This document shows positions 52,603 through 64,000 of a stretch of DNA of 64,000 bases, one piece after another. Under the pieces are notes generated by a model, which searched no databases, was not told the origin of the DNA, and was given only the letters and a program-made list of their open reading frames with translations. The translations under genes and the position numbers were made by a program. Location: assembly GCA_002104945.1 (NCBI GenBank), contig MCFH01000042.1, positions 372,001-436,000 of the forward strand, given 5' to 3'. Each line of letters opens with the position of its first letter. Within the stretch, counting starts at the first letter, position 1. The DNA comes from Piromyces finnis (lineage: Eukaryota > Neocallimastigomycota > Neocallimastigomycetes > Neocallimastigales > Neocallimastigaceae).

Positions 52603-53087
52603 ATGTTTGACCATCAATTGTAATTAATCTTTAACTTGGAAATGTTATTATAATTTAAAAGTAAATTGCTTATTAAAATAAATTTATTTATAAATATAAT
52701 TAGAACAATAAGGATTCCATATCCAGAAGAAAGATATGCTGAAATTGCTGCTAAAACTTTAAATGTAGATAAAGAATTAAAAGAAAATGTCATTCGTAGA
52801 AGTATAACTACCGAAAAGAATGTTTTGATAATGTAAGGATTTTTATAACAAATTCAAATTAGATATTAAAAGTTCAATTAAAAATTATTTAAATTATACT
52901 AATTGTAATTATAAATGACTATCATACTTTTTTTTTATTTTCAATTTTTAAATTCACAATTTAAAATTTAAATATAAAAAGAAATTTTGAATGTACAAAT
53001 GCAAAATCACTTAGAACTTCAACACAAAACATAATGGAATTATTAACTCTTATTACGAAAACTATGAATGAATTTGGAGATGCATAA
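52603..53087 (+). CDS. PCC1: KEOPS/EKC complex subunit PCC1
   Basis: Three exons, 52603-52619 (17 nt), 52704-52832 and 52982-53087, give 83 residues, the size of Pcc1/LAGE3. The sequence starts MFDHQLTIRIPYPEERYAEI and has VIRRSITTEKNVLIINFECT, AKSLRTSTQNIMELL and TKTMNEFGDA, matching the small alpha/beta Pcc1 fold along its length. KEOPS makes t6A at position 37 of tRNAs reading ANN codons; Pcc1 is the dimerising platform that binds Kae1. The 17-nt first exon is required to supply the start and is consistent in phase. Confidence 0.93.
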
Positions 53088-53156
53088 AATTTAATATAAC
53101 ACCTGTACTGCTATTCTCTTTTCATTTACTTTATAATATCAATAATTTTATGTAAA

Positions 53157-53207
<51 letters not shown>
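53157..53207. repeat. short (AAT)n array downstream of PCC1
   Basis: About 50 bases of AAT repeat in the spacer after the PCC1 stop. Confidence 0.9.
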
Positions 53208-53210
<3 letters not shown>

Positions 53211-53501
53211 TAAAAAATCTAATTTTATAATAAATTAAAAAAAATTAATGAAATTTCATTTCGAAAAAACTTTTAAAAAAAGAATATTTATTTAATAAAT
53301 AATATATTTTCTAAAAAGAGAAATATTATAAAGAGAAGTAATAATAATAATTTTTAATAGTTATGTTATAGTATCTGTACTTTATTTAAATTCTTTTATT
53401 ATTTTTTTTATTAAAATAAAAATTTTATATTTATAAAATAATTTTTTTCCTTTATTTAAATAAAAATTTTTTATATTTTAAGTAATATTATTACAAAAAA
53501 A

Positions 53502-55295
53502 ATGGAGGATTTAGATTATTATGAATTATTTGGTTTAAAAATTGAGAGTACTCAAAATGAAATTAGAAAGGCATATTAGTAAATATTATATATTCATAAT
53601 ATATTATTAATGATTTAACAAATGGTATATTATACTATTCATTCATTGAAGAAATTAATTTAATTTTTTTCTTTTTTTAATTCAATTGCAAATTTAAAAA
53701 GTAAAAAAGCTTTAAAATACCATCCTGATAAAACTAAAGATGAAGATAAAAGTAATAAATATATACTTTTTTTTTTATCTTATTTCTTTAAATTTTATTT
53801 TATTTTAAATATATGTATTAAATATTCCTTTAAATAATTATATAATTTTAGTTAAAATATTCTTGAAATTAACAAAGGCATATGAAACATTAAGTGATCC
53901 TAAAAAGAAAAGAGAATACGATGAAAAAATAAAAGCAAAATTACATCAAAAGGAAAGAATAGAAAAATTTGATTCTAAGAGAAGACAAATGAAAGAAGGT
54001 ACTTGATTTATATATTAATATTCCAAAGTCTTTCATATTGGTAATTATATAATTTATATATCTATATAATTTTTATTTTATAAAGACTTGGATTTAAAAG
54101 AAAGAGCTTATAAACGTCAAAAAACCGAAGAAGCATTATCAAAAGAACAACTAAAAAATGAAGTAAGAAAGAAGAAAGAAAAAAATATAGTAATTCAAAA
54201 ATTTATATATAAATTTCAAATTAAAAATTTTATATTAATTAATAAAAATTAAGATAAATCGATTAAGAGAAGAAGGTATTAGAATACTAAATCAAGCAAT
54301 GGAAGAAGAAAAAGCAAATGAAGAAAAGAGTCAAAATAATTTAGGTTTGCATTAACCTTATTTATTTTAAAAGTTAAAAATATATATATAAATATATAAA
54401 TTCTAAATTTTAAAATTTACAAATTTCATTAATTTTTAAATTTCATTTTTACAATAAACCTCGCAGAATCTCAAATATCGGATATTGATAAAACATTGAT
54501 ATTAAAATGGAAAATAAAATACAATTTTACTCAAGAAGATTTAGATGCAATATTTTCAAAGTATGGCGATATTGATTACTTGAAAATAAAATATTCAAAA
54601 AAAAAAGGAACAGCTGTTATTCAATTTAAATCTTTATATTCTGCTGTAAGTGCTCTTCTTAAGTATTATATTTATTTAATCTGTATAATATGGTTACATT
54701 AATTTTATTTGTAATATTACAATAAAATATAATTAAATTTATTCAAGTATTCAGTGATTCAAGATAAACAAGATAAAAGTAATAAATTGATAAATAAAAT
54801 TGATATAGAATGGGCACAGAAGGATGAACCTAAAATTATAAAACAATTTGAAAATAGTTTTAAAAATGAATATAAAAGATATAAACAAACAGTAGAAACC
54901 ACAGATAACAAATCCAACAATAGTAATAGCAACAATAATAATATGGATGATGATGGATCAACAGATACAAAGAATTCATCAAATAACAGTAGTAATAAAA
55001 TAAGTAGTAAAATAGATACATTACTCAAAGAACAAAACTCAGATATACCTTCAACATCATTTAGTTTTTCATTTAATGCCACAGAAGTATTTATAAAATT
55101 ATATAATTTAATATTTTTTAATTATTTAATTATATAATATTAATATTATTACTTTTTTATCTTTATACTTTTTTTAATATATTATAGAAAATGAATATGA
55201 GTTTGGATGATTATGAAAATTATACTTTGATGAAGATGAGAAAATTGGAAAAAGAAAAAAAGAAAGAGGATATATTGAAAGAAAATAATGAATGA
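53502..55295 (+). CDS. DNAJC17-like J-domain and RRM protein (Cwf23 type)
   Basis: Eight exons (53502-53578, 53702-53751, 53852-53998, 54086-54162, 54254-54344, 54467-54645, 54748-55086, 55188-55295) give 355 residues. The N-terminal J domain has YYELFGLKIESTQNEIRKAY, the HPD motif in KALKYHPDKTKDED and AYETLSDPKKKREYDEKI. A charged helical region follows, then an RRM-like domain (LILKWKIKYNFTQEDLDAIF, IDYLKIKYSKKKGTAVIQF), a Ser/Asn-rich linker, and a short C-terminal helix DDYENYTLMKMRKLEKEKKK. This order is that of DNAJC17/Cwf23, a spliceosome-associated co-chaperone in the nucleus. The role in splicing is known for the family, not shown here. Confidence 0.92.
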
Positions 55296-55598
55296 TACTC
55301 TACTATATATAATATAATAATATATATACCATTATGATCAATAATGTAGAAGATAATATATAAATTACAAAGTGCATAAATTAATTTTATTATCAAAATT
55401 TGAATAATACTGGAAAATAATAAATATATTTTTTATTATTTCATAATAATACATGCAAATATTATGTGTTGAGATATTATTTTAGCCATTCTTGTTTATT
55501 TTATGTTTTTAACGAATTTCATTTAAAATTAGTGAAAAAAAAAAAAAAAGTTTTCCATAAATTGAAAAAGAGCGTTATATTATTTATTTTTATTTTGC
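55296..55598. other. spacer between convergent genes
   Basis: Only A/T-rich sequence; 3' ends of the DNAJC17-like and MESH1 genes. Confidence 0.5.
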
Positions 55599-56788
55599 TT
55601 AATTTTGTTTTGGTATAGCTGGATATTCCTTTCCTTCATAAATTATTTTACCATTTGAATAAAGGTTATCTAATATTTGTTCAAGATTTGAATTTATTCC
55701 TCTACAGCCTACAATATAAATGTAATAGAAAAAAAAAAATAATAATAATGATAATAATAATTTAATAATAATTTTATTATTGTTATCAAATACTTTTTAT
55801 TTCTACAATATACCATTTGTAACTTTTTGTGCCCATGAGAAATATTGTTGTGCTCTTTCAATAGACCTATTTAAAAATCATTTAATAATTATTTAAAAAT
55901 GATTATAAAATAAATAATATTCATTTTACCAGCCAATAGGAACTGATTTTTGAAGGTCTCTTAAATTATAAATTTTATCTGCCATTTTAACAGCTTTTCC
56001 TCTGTCAGATTTGTGTGGAGCAGTTACAACTTGTAATCTAAATATGATATAAAAATGAAAATTTTAATAAAATAAAATTTCAAATTGGAATTTAATAAAA
56101 TTGTTTTTTGTTTAAATATATATATATATATAATAATAATACCTTTTTCTTTCAGCAGATGGTAAAGACTTATCATCTGTAACTTCTTTAACAACATCAG
56201 TAACTTCAGAACCAAAATTTGCTGTTATCTAATTATTGATATTTATATTTAAATAAATTTAGAATACTAATAATATTTTCATAAAAAAATTAATTACTTT
56301 TTAACATACTTCGTCAAAAGAAGTATCAGTATCTTCAACTTTAAAAAAAAAGAAAAAAATTTTATACATGTTTATTAGTCATTAGGCATTGTCTTAATTA
56401 TATCTAAATGTAAATATAAATAAAAAATATTTACCAGTATCATGAAGAATTGCTGCTTGAATGGTTACTAAATCTTTTACTCCTCCTTCAAAAAATAATA
56501 TATTAGCAACACCAATTGGATGATTTACTATAAAAATTATTATTTAAATTTTAAATTAAATATAAATTAACATTTTTATTATTATACTTCAAATTTAAAT
56601 ATATTATTTAAAGTATATTACACTTTTTTTTATATATTTAATTTTATTATTTTATACATACTATATGGAGTTCCAGCAGCATCTTTTCTTTTTTGAAAAC
56701 TGTGTTTTAAAGCAGCGAAATTCATTGCTTTTAAAATTCCTGACATTACAGTTACACTTGAATCAACACAATTAACTAAAGATGCCAT
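55599..56788 (-). CDS. HDDC3: MESH1/HDDC3, SpoT-like HD-domain hydrolase
   Basis: Seven exons (56788-56662, 56527-56435, 56338-56310, 56228-56143, 56037-55930, 55866-55814, 55708-55599) encode 201 residues. The HD phosphohydrolase core is intact: INHPIGVA (first His), [18 protein letters not shown] (His-Asp and Glu-Asp), [38 protein letters not shown] (Asp and Asn), and [18 protein letters not shown]. It is a Mn-dependent small alarmone hydrolase relative; animal MESH1 cleaves ppGpp and removes the 2'-phosphate of NADPH. Which substrate applies in this fungus is unknown. There is no synthetase domain, so it is hydrolase only. One exon is just 29 nt. No targeting sequence is visible. Confidence 0.95.
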
Positions 56789-57374
56789 TTTCAAATTTTC
56801 GAATTAATAATACCAATAATACCAAAAGTAATTATATAAAATAAAAAAATATTATTTTTATTTTATCTTGTTTTTAAAAATAAAAATAATCAAAAAAATT
56901 AATTTTTATATTTATTAAAAATATACACGTGATTTATTAATTAAATTAAAAAATGTTAAAAAGTTTATAATGAAAGCTTAAATAGGATAAGTTACATTAA
57001 ATTAATAATCCTGAACGATTACAAGCTTATTGAAATAATGCTTTGTTTTTGTTTTTTTTTTTAATATTTATAATTTTATAAGAGTGGTATTACTATTTAT
57101 TATTTTATTTTTCGAAATGAAATAATTAAAATATCAAAACTTTATATATTTACTGAAATATTTATATCACTAATATAGTAAAATTTAGTTCTAACATTTA
57201 TATATATATTTTTAGTTTTCATTCATCATAATAATATTTAGTATTATGATATTAAATACCGAAATTAATAGTAATTATTAAAAAAATGTAATGAATGTTA
57301 ATTTAATATGAAATAATTATAATAATTATTATTGAAATTAATGGTAAAATGTGATAGAATTTATAACTAAAGGG

Positions 57375-57414
<40 letters not shown>

Positions 57415-57583
57415 TAAACATATTTTTTGATAAAAGATTATTTCATTTGTACAGTTTTATCTATAAATGAAATAAATATATAAAAACTTAAAACTAATAT
57501 AATTCTATTGGTATATTACTTATTAAATAGATTTTTTTTTTTTTTTTTTTTTTTTTAAAATTACTGAAAATAAAAAATTAATA
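56789..57583. other. spacer between MESH1 and kinase genes
   Basis: No gene. Includes an ATT repeat (57380-57411) and T tracts. Confidence 0.55.
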
Positions 57584-60500
57584 TTAGAATTTTGGAGAAT
57601 TAGCAATAGATCTATTGGTATCATCTAAAGAATTAAAGTTTTTATATACAAAATTATCAAAATCGAGATTATTACTATTATTAAAGTTTATATCCGTTAA
57701 AATTGGGTCACAATAATAATTTAGTGTTGAATTTTCACGTTTTAATTCTGTATTATTTTGTTGATTTATGGTTTCATCAATATTTTCAAAAGTTCCACTT
57801 TTATTACTTCCGTTTAATTCACCTCTCGCTATTTTAGATTTTTTGATAAATTAGAAAATAAATGAAAATATAATATACTATATATATTTTATTTTTTAAA
57901 AACTTTATTATTAATAATAATTACCGATGAAGTAAGACGTATCTAAACAATCATTTGGTGATGGGATAAATGGTGCTGGAAGATTACGAATATTGTTCCA
58001 GTCTAGTTCTTTGTAAAATTCATGTTCTCTTATTTCTTTTATATTCCCATATATAATTTCATAATAAATATAACATATACAATATATTAATAATTTTTAT
58101 TGTATAATTTTTCTATTCATAATTTTAATACAAATTTTAATATACCTGGTTCCTTAAATCTTAATTTCGGATTTGGATCCAGTAGATGCTTAATCAAATC
58201 TTTTGCATTTTCAGATACTTCTTGATCTTCTTCATCTTCTTCTGGCCATTGTATTTCTATTTATTTTTTATTAAAAAATATTTAATTTATTTTTGTTATA
58301 TTTAAGATATAATATCTTTTTAAGTATTATCTATAGTTACTTTGATCAAGTATATTTTTAAATATAAAGCTTGGAGATTCATCTGTAAATGGAGGATATC
58401 CATATAAAAATTCAAATAAACACACACCTAAGGACCACCAGTCACCTTCACAACCTATTTCAAGAAATTTAAATATTTATTAAATATAAAATAATCATAA
58501 TATTTGAATAATATTTCAATATTGTTTTTTTTTTTTATTACCATTTCCAAAACCTAATAATAACTATAGATAAATAAAAATATAAAATGATTAAAATTAA
58601 TAAATTAATAAATACGTATATGTCATTTATTTAACTTTATTGCATACCTCTGGGGCTAGATAATCCGGTGTACCTAAAAGGTCTCTATTATTACTTGTCT
58701 TACTTTTTTCATCTGATGATTTATTGCGGATGCCATTACCTCTATCATTCTTTTTTATTGCAATCCTTCTTCTTCGGGTTAATATTCTTTCTTCTTTATG
58801 GTTTTTTGATATTGATCCATATCCATCATTACTGTTAACAACAATTCTCGATAATCCAAAATCCTATATATATATTTTGTTTTTATTTTTAACATAAATG
58901 TTTAAATATTAAAAACTTAAAAATCATTTTATATAATTTTTATATACTGTACTTACGGTTAATTTTATATGTCCTTCTTTATTAATAAGTAAGTCTATGT
59001 TATAGATAATAATATTATGTTAATAATAATAATAAAAAAAATATTTTTAATTACAAATAACATTAGAATCTTTACTATCTGGTTTTAAATCACGATGAAT
59101 AATAGAGTTTTTATGTAAATACTCTAGAGCAATAGCAGTTTCAGCAATATATATTTTTGCCATATTTTCATCAAAATATCCAAAATTATTTAATAGTGAA
59201 CTTAAATCACCTATATTATTATATTTTGAAATTTAAAATAATTTTCAATAAAAAATTTATTATTAATATTACTATAAATTAAAATATATTTTACCTCCAA
59301 TTAAATATTCCATAACCTTTAAAAATCATTTTTATGAATAATATATATATAATTTACAATGGTTAGTAATTTTATAAGTTATATTGTTTATATAATTTAT
59401 ATTGGTTGTATCTATTATATTAACTATACATACCAAATATAAATATTCTTTACTATGAAAAGCATAATATAATTTAACAACAAAAGGATTTCTGGATAAT
59501 TCCAATACCTTCTTTTCTGCTAACACTTGACTTACCATATTTTTTCTAATCATATCTGATTTTTTCATAACTTTAATGGCATATAAATCTTGGGTTGCAC
59601 GTTTTCTTGCCAAATAGACTTTACTGTAATTGAAAGAAATAATTTTTTAAAAAAAAATTCGTTATTAAATATTTAAATTTAATTTTATCCACATGAATTT
59701 TATATAAAAAGTAAGTATTTACCCATAAGCACCACGACTAATAGGTTTAATAATTTCAAAGTCTTTAATACTTGGAATTGTATTTTTACCTATGACCTAT
59801 TAATTAATTTTAAAAAGTTAATATTATTTATACATAACCAATAATATTTATCCATTTATTTCATTTATTATAACATTACTTGTTTTGTTCCGTTAATACT
59901 GCTAACTCTTTTATGATAATTTGCTCTTCGAATTAATTCACTAAATAATGAAAAGAATTTTTTTGGAGATTCGTCTAATTTAATTATACATTTTTATTAG
60001 TAACTATAGATAAATTATTAATTATACTACAGTTTAACATTATACCGTGTTGATACATTCCAGACATTCTATTCTTATCAATTGATGTTGTTGAATTAAG
60101 ACTCTTGTCACTTGTGCTTGTAATGTCTTGAAGCGATGTTTTATCTTTAAATAAAGTTGAAGATCTTTGATTATGAGTAATTTCTGAATTTTTATTTATC
60201 ATTCTTGTTTTGTTATAATTTAATTCTAAAGCTTTATAAGTTCTAACAGCTTGAAGCTCATTAATTAACTAATAAAAATATTTAGAAAAAAAAAACGTTT
60301 TAATAATTTCCTTTTTTTTCATAATGATATATATATTAAATTATTTTAATTTTTTACAATTGTTCTTAAAGAAACACCAATATTATATATATCTTTGTGA
60401 ATAACTGGTGGTTTATCTTCCAATATCTTCTTAAGTTTAAAAATATATTTTTCTAGTCTTTCAACTTGATCATCTTGATGACGTGATACTTTAACATCAA

Positions 60501-63500
60501 TTTCCATCATTCTTTTTTTTTTTTTTTTTTTTTTAATTAATAAATTTTATTTCAAAAAATTAATGAATAATAAAGGTTTTTGAAAAAAAAAAAAATAAAT
60601 TACCTCAGGAAGATGTAATCATATATTTCTAAAATCTTAATATGAAACATTAATTGTCTTTTATCCTAAAATAAAAAAAAATAAAAATATAAAAATAAAA
60701 AAATTTTAAGGTTTGATGATTAATTATATATATTATATTTATATAACTTTGGAATATACCATTATATTTTTCAATGCTTTATAATCTTTATGTAATTTTT
60801 TTAATTTTTGAGAATTATCATATAATCTCATTTCTTGTTCCTGAATTACAGCACAAACTTTTGAATGTTCACCCAAATTCTCTGCCAATATCATTTCTTC
60901 ACAAATTCTGCATAGTACGATATTAGTTTTAGGTTCGTTAATAGTATCGATAGATGAATTGACATTTTTTGATATTTCTTTTTCATTAGGAATATTAGAG
61001 GGAATAATTTTGTTTGAAATTTTTTCATTATCATTATTATCGTTCTTTAATTCATTATCATTTAATTCCTTGTTATTTTGATTATTATTTTTATCATTAA
61101 TTTGTTCATTCTCATTTATTTCATTACTATCTTCACTTTCATCTACTTCATGATTAGTTGAAAAACATTTACTTAAAGGACTATTTTGTTCAGTACTATA
61201 TGTTGAACTTTCTCTATGAGTTTTATTTACTGCTGTAACAATATTTGATTGCTTTGTGACTTCGTTTTGACTATTAAAACTAGAAATACTATTTGTTTTT
61301 ATAGATCCATTTTCTTGATCTATAATTTTACTAGTGTCTGTGTTACAAATAGTTGAACGAAAAGCGTTTTTCTTACTTATATTAACTAATTTATTAGAAT
61401 CTGATCTACATCTTCTATGCTTTAATTCAGTACTATCTACACTATCTACACTATTACTATCACTACTATCTATGGAAGAAATATTTTGAGAAGATGAAAA
61501 TGGACTAAATGCTGATTTCAATGATTTTATTATTCCTAAAAATCTCTATTTTTTTTATTTTATTTAATAATATATTATATATAACAATTATGAATTTAAT
61601 AATTATTATTAATATTAAAAAAAATTTTTCTCTACCTTATCCTTTTTATTATATACCGAATGACTTTTAATAATATTAATTTTTAATTATCATATATATA
61701 TATGCATATGTATTAAAAATATTAGTGTGTTATTTTTAATTTTAAAAAAACAATAAATTATAATCTATTAAAAATTAATAACTCGTTATATTACTTTGAA
61801 GCCGAATATTCTTCATTCATTAATTGTTTTTCTGATTTAATATGATTTTTATTTTCTGTTTTTTTCTTTTCTTTCTTAATTTTAAATACCTTTGCTTTAC
61901 TTGTTTTTTTGGATTTGTCATTTTCATGAGAGTGATCATTATTATCTTCATCATTTATACCATCAGGATCATTCAATAATTCTGAACAATTTTCTACTGA
62001 AGATTTATACTGACTTGTAAATTCTGCTTCCCCATCATCAATTAGATTAGTACTTTCTTCTTTCATATGATTAGGAATATATACTGCCTTTACTTCAATA
62101 TTATTACAATCGTCATTTTTTAATTTATCATCTTCAATAGTATCTTTCACTGTATTTTCGTCTACATCTTTATTTATTTTTTCTTTTTCTCTGATATTGT
62201 TATCGCTTTTACTACTTATTGTGTCATTTACATATGTATATATATTATTATTGGATTTTTCTTTTTCTTCTTCTAAATTATTTTCATTATTTAAGTTATT
62301 TATTTCATCTATTTCATTATTTTCTTGGTATGAATGATCATTAAAATAATCATTATTTTTAATGTCACATACAACATTTTCTTTAATATGTTGTAATTTT
62401 ATATCAAATGAAACGGATGATTTTTTCTTTGGCATCACATAATCATCACTATTTTTTATGCTTTCAAGTAATGATTTTTTTCTATAATTTTCATCTTTCA
62501 GATATTTGTTACTTTTTAGATTCTCATCAAATACCAAAATTTCGTTGGAATCTCCAATTTGATCGATATTTACAGTGTTATTATTATTATTTTTATAATT
62601 TTCAAAATCTTTGTTTATATTACTCTTAGAATTATCAACGGAACTATTGATGTTGGATGAACTGTCACTATAATCATTGAAATTAAACCCACTGGATAGT
62701 TTACTGGTTCTTTTGTATGAAATATTGGGTTTATTCATTTTAATTAATTCTAGTTCATCTGATTCCAATTTTTCAATACTACTAATATATTGATTATAAA
62801 ATTCTGAAATTCTAACGACTGGTGCATAAACATATAGCAATTTTGTAAGTATATCTTCTACTTCTGGATCTCCTACTACTAAAGATTTTTGTTCGTTAAT
62901 TAAGTCATTTAATTCTTTCATAAAATTAATAGCAACTGATGTTCCAATGTACTTTTCTGCAGGTGTTTTTAAAATATCGGCAATTACTTGTTCAATTTTT
63001 ATTAAAAGTTTGGTATGACAAGATGTGAAAATGGATGGTGGCCAACTTTTTGAATAAACTTGATTTATTTTTGGTCGTAGATAAAATTCGAAATTCTCAT
63101 TATTGTTAAAGTAATTACTTTTATTATTTTCGTATGTATTATTTGTGGTACTGGTATTATTTATTTTTGGCAGGCATGAACTCCTTTTATTACTATGATC
63201 TTTTTTAATGTTATTATAAATGGAATAATCAAGATTTTGTAAAGAGTTATGATCACCTATGTTAGAAGAAAACATTTTATTTTTCATTGTACTATTAGAA
63301 TATGCTAATACAAGACAATCCATACTACTACTTAATACTTTTTTATTATCTGGATTTCCACTACTCTTTAATTTCTCAAAATATGAACCTTTATTATTTC
63401 TTTTAATTTTATCTTTATAAATGTTTACATCTTTATTTCCAAATACTTTCCTCTGAGGTTCATTTAATTCTTGAATTCTTGTTGATAAACTACTTTTTGA

Positions 63501-63986
63501 TTTATTTAATGTTTTACTTTCTTTTATATTATCATTAACATTATTTAAAGCATTTAATGAATATTCTGATTGTGTTGGAGTTTTTATAGAACTACTTTCA
63601 TTATCTAATATTATAATTGGACATAATATTATTTTTGAATAAAAAAATTATATAATAAATAATACAATAATACATTTTTTATTATAAATAATTAATAAAA
63701 TGTTTTTTTTTTTTTTGGAAAATACCAAATAATAAAAAAATATAGATAGATAAATAAAATATATATTACCATTATCATTACCGTTAATTGAGGTTAATGA
63801 CTGATTAATATTATTAATTGAGCCAATATTATTAAATAAACTATAATTACTCTCATTAAAATTGATATTACGATCAATATTAATAGATCCATTTGAATAA
63901 TTAATAGATAATAATGATGATAAAGACGAAGAATGATTATTACAGTCATATTCTAATTTGTTGCCATTAAAGATGTCATTATCCAT
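57584..63986 (-). CDS. Rim15/IREH-type AGC protein kinase (reaches the right edge)
   Basis: A large multi-exon gene. Likely start at 63986 (MDNDIFNG), but the frame stays open to the window end, so it may be longer. The N-terminal ~1000 residues are Ser/Asn/Lys-rich; one block, [20 protein letters not shown] to [18 protein letters not shown] (about 63055-62780), is conserved in style. A C2HC zinc finger, [20 protein letters not shown] (60909-60850), matches the Rim15/Cek1/plant IREH finger. The kinase domain starts near 59790: VMKK with the catalytic Lys, [28 protein letters not shown] and [20 protein letters not shown]. About 55 residues are inserted between DFG and GTPDYLAPE, as in Rim15/Greatwall kinases. 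Two exons are 22 nt. Family role: nutrient-responsive signalling to endosulfine/PP2A. The junction near 61890-61545 is uncertain. Confidence 0.9.
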
Positions 63987-64000
63987 ATTTCTTAATTCCT

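Noticed and set aside
54759-55082. 107-residue minus-strand frame
   Set aside because: Antisense shadow of the Ser/Asn-rich linker of the DNAJC17-like gene.

Overview
The window looks like nuclear DNA of a fungus with an extremely A+T-rich genome, most probably an anaerobic gut fungus (Neocallimastigomycota). This is inferred from three things: kilobase intergenic spacers made almost entirely of A/T tracts and microsatellites; compact GT-AG introns in conserved eukaryotic genes; and intron-free genes of bacterial type (PL1 pectate lyase, DHA2-type drug transporter) beside them. A dictyostelid or another AT-rich protist is a less likely alternative. No tRNA, rRNA or CRISPR array was recognised.

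Layout. 0-7.6 kb: a possible tiny two-exon gene, long TTTA/TTCA satellites and a five- or six-exon histidine phosphatase. 7.6-21.8 kb: an accessory stretch of intronless genes (orphan membrane protein, secreted pectate lyase, 14-TM MFS exporter, 1043-residue coiled-coil protein). Between lyase and exporter lies a ~1.2 kb insertion of clearly different base composition, with a 46-nt poly(A) tail on the minus strand and a 13-bp target duplication. 22.5-64 kb: intron-rich housekeeping genes in the order GPN1 GTPase, RPB10, USP36-type deubiquitinase, Golgi pH regulator GPHR, NSA2, NF-YC/HAP5, M17 leucyl aminopeptidase, XPD/RAD3 helicase, queuosine salvage protein QNG1, KEOPS subunit PCC1, DNAJC17-like J/RRM protein, MESH1/HDDC3 hydrolase and a Rim15/IREH-type AGC kinase that reaches the right edge.

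Functional themes. Several neighbours work in related processes: GPN1 and RPB10 (RNA polymerase assembly), USP36 and NSA2 (nucleolus and 60S biogenesis), and QNG1 and PCC1, which are head-to-head and act on tRNA anticodon-loop modification (Q34 and t6A37). Whether these pairings are functional or chance is unknown.

Most notable observations: (1) the poly(A)-tailed retroelement with two ~123-bp 5' monomers, each able to form two hairpins, and an 88-codon coding remnant; (2) extreme exon miniaturisation: NSA2 has a first coding exon that is only ATG, XPD one that is ATGAA, and NF-YC, XPD and the kinase have internal exons of 15-24 nt; NF-YC may also have a 3-nt exon. Splice junctions were placed by eye from GT/AG sites, reading frame and family conservation; where coding lengths were summed they close in frame. 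No transcript data or database search was available.
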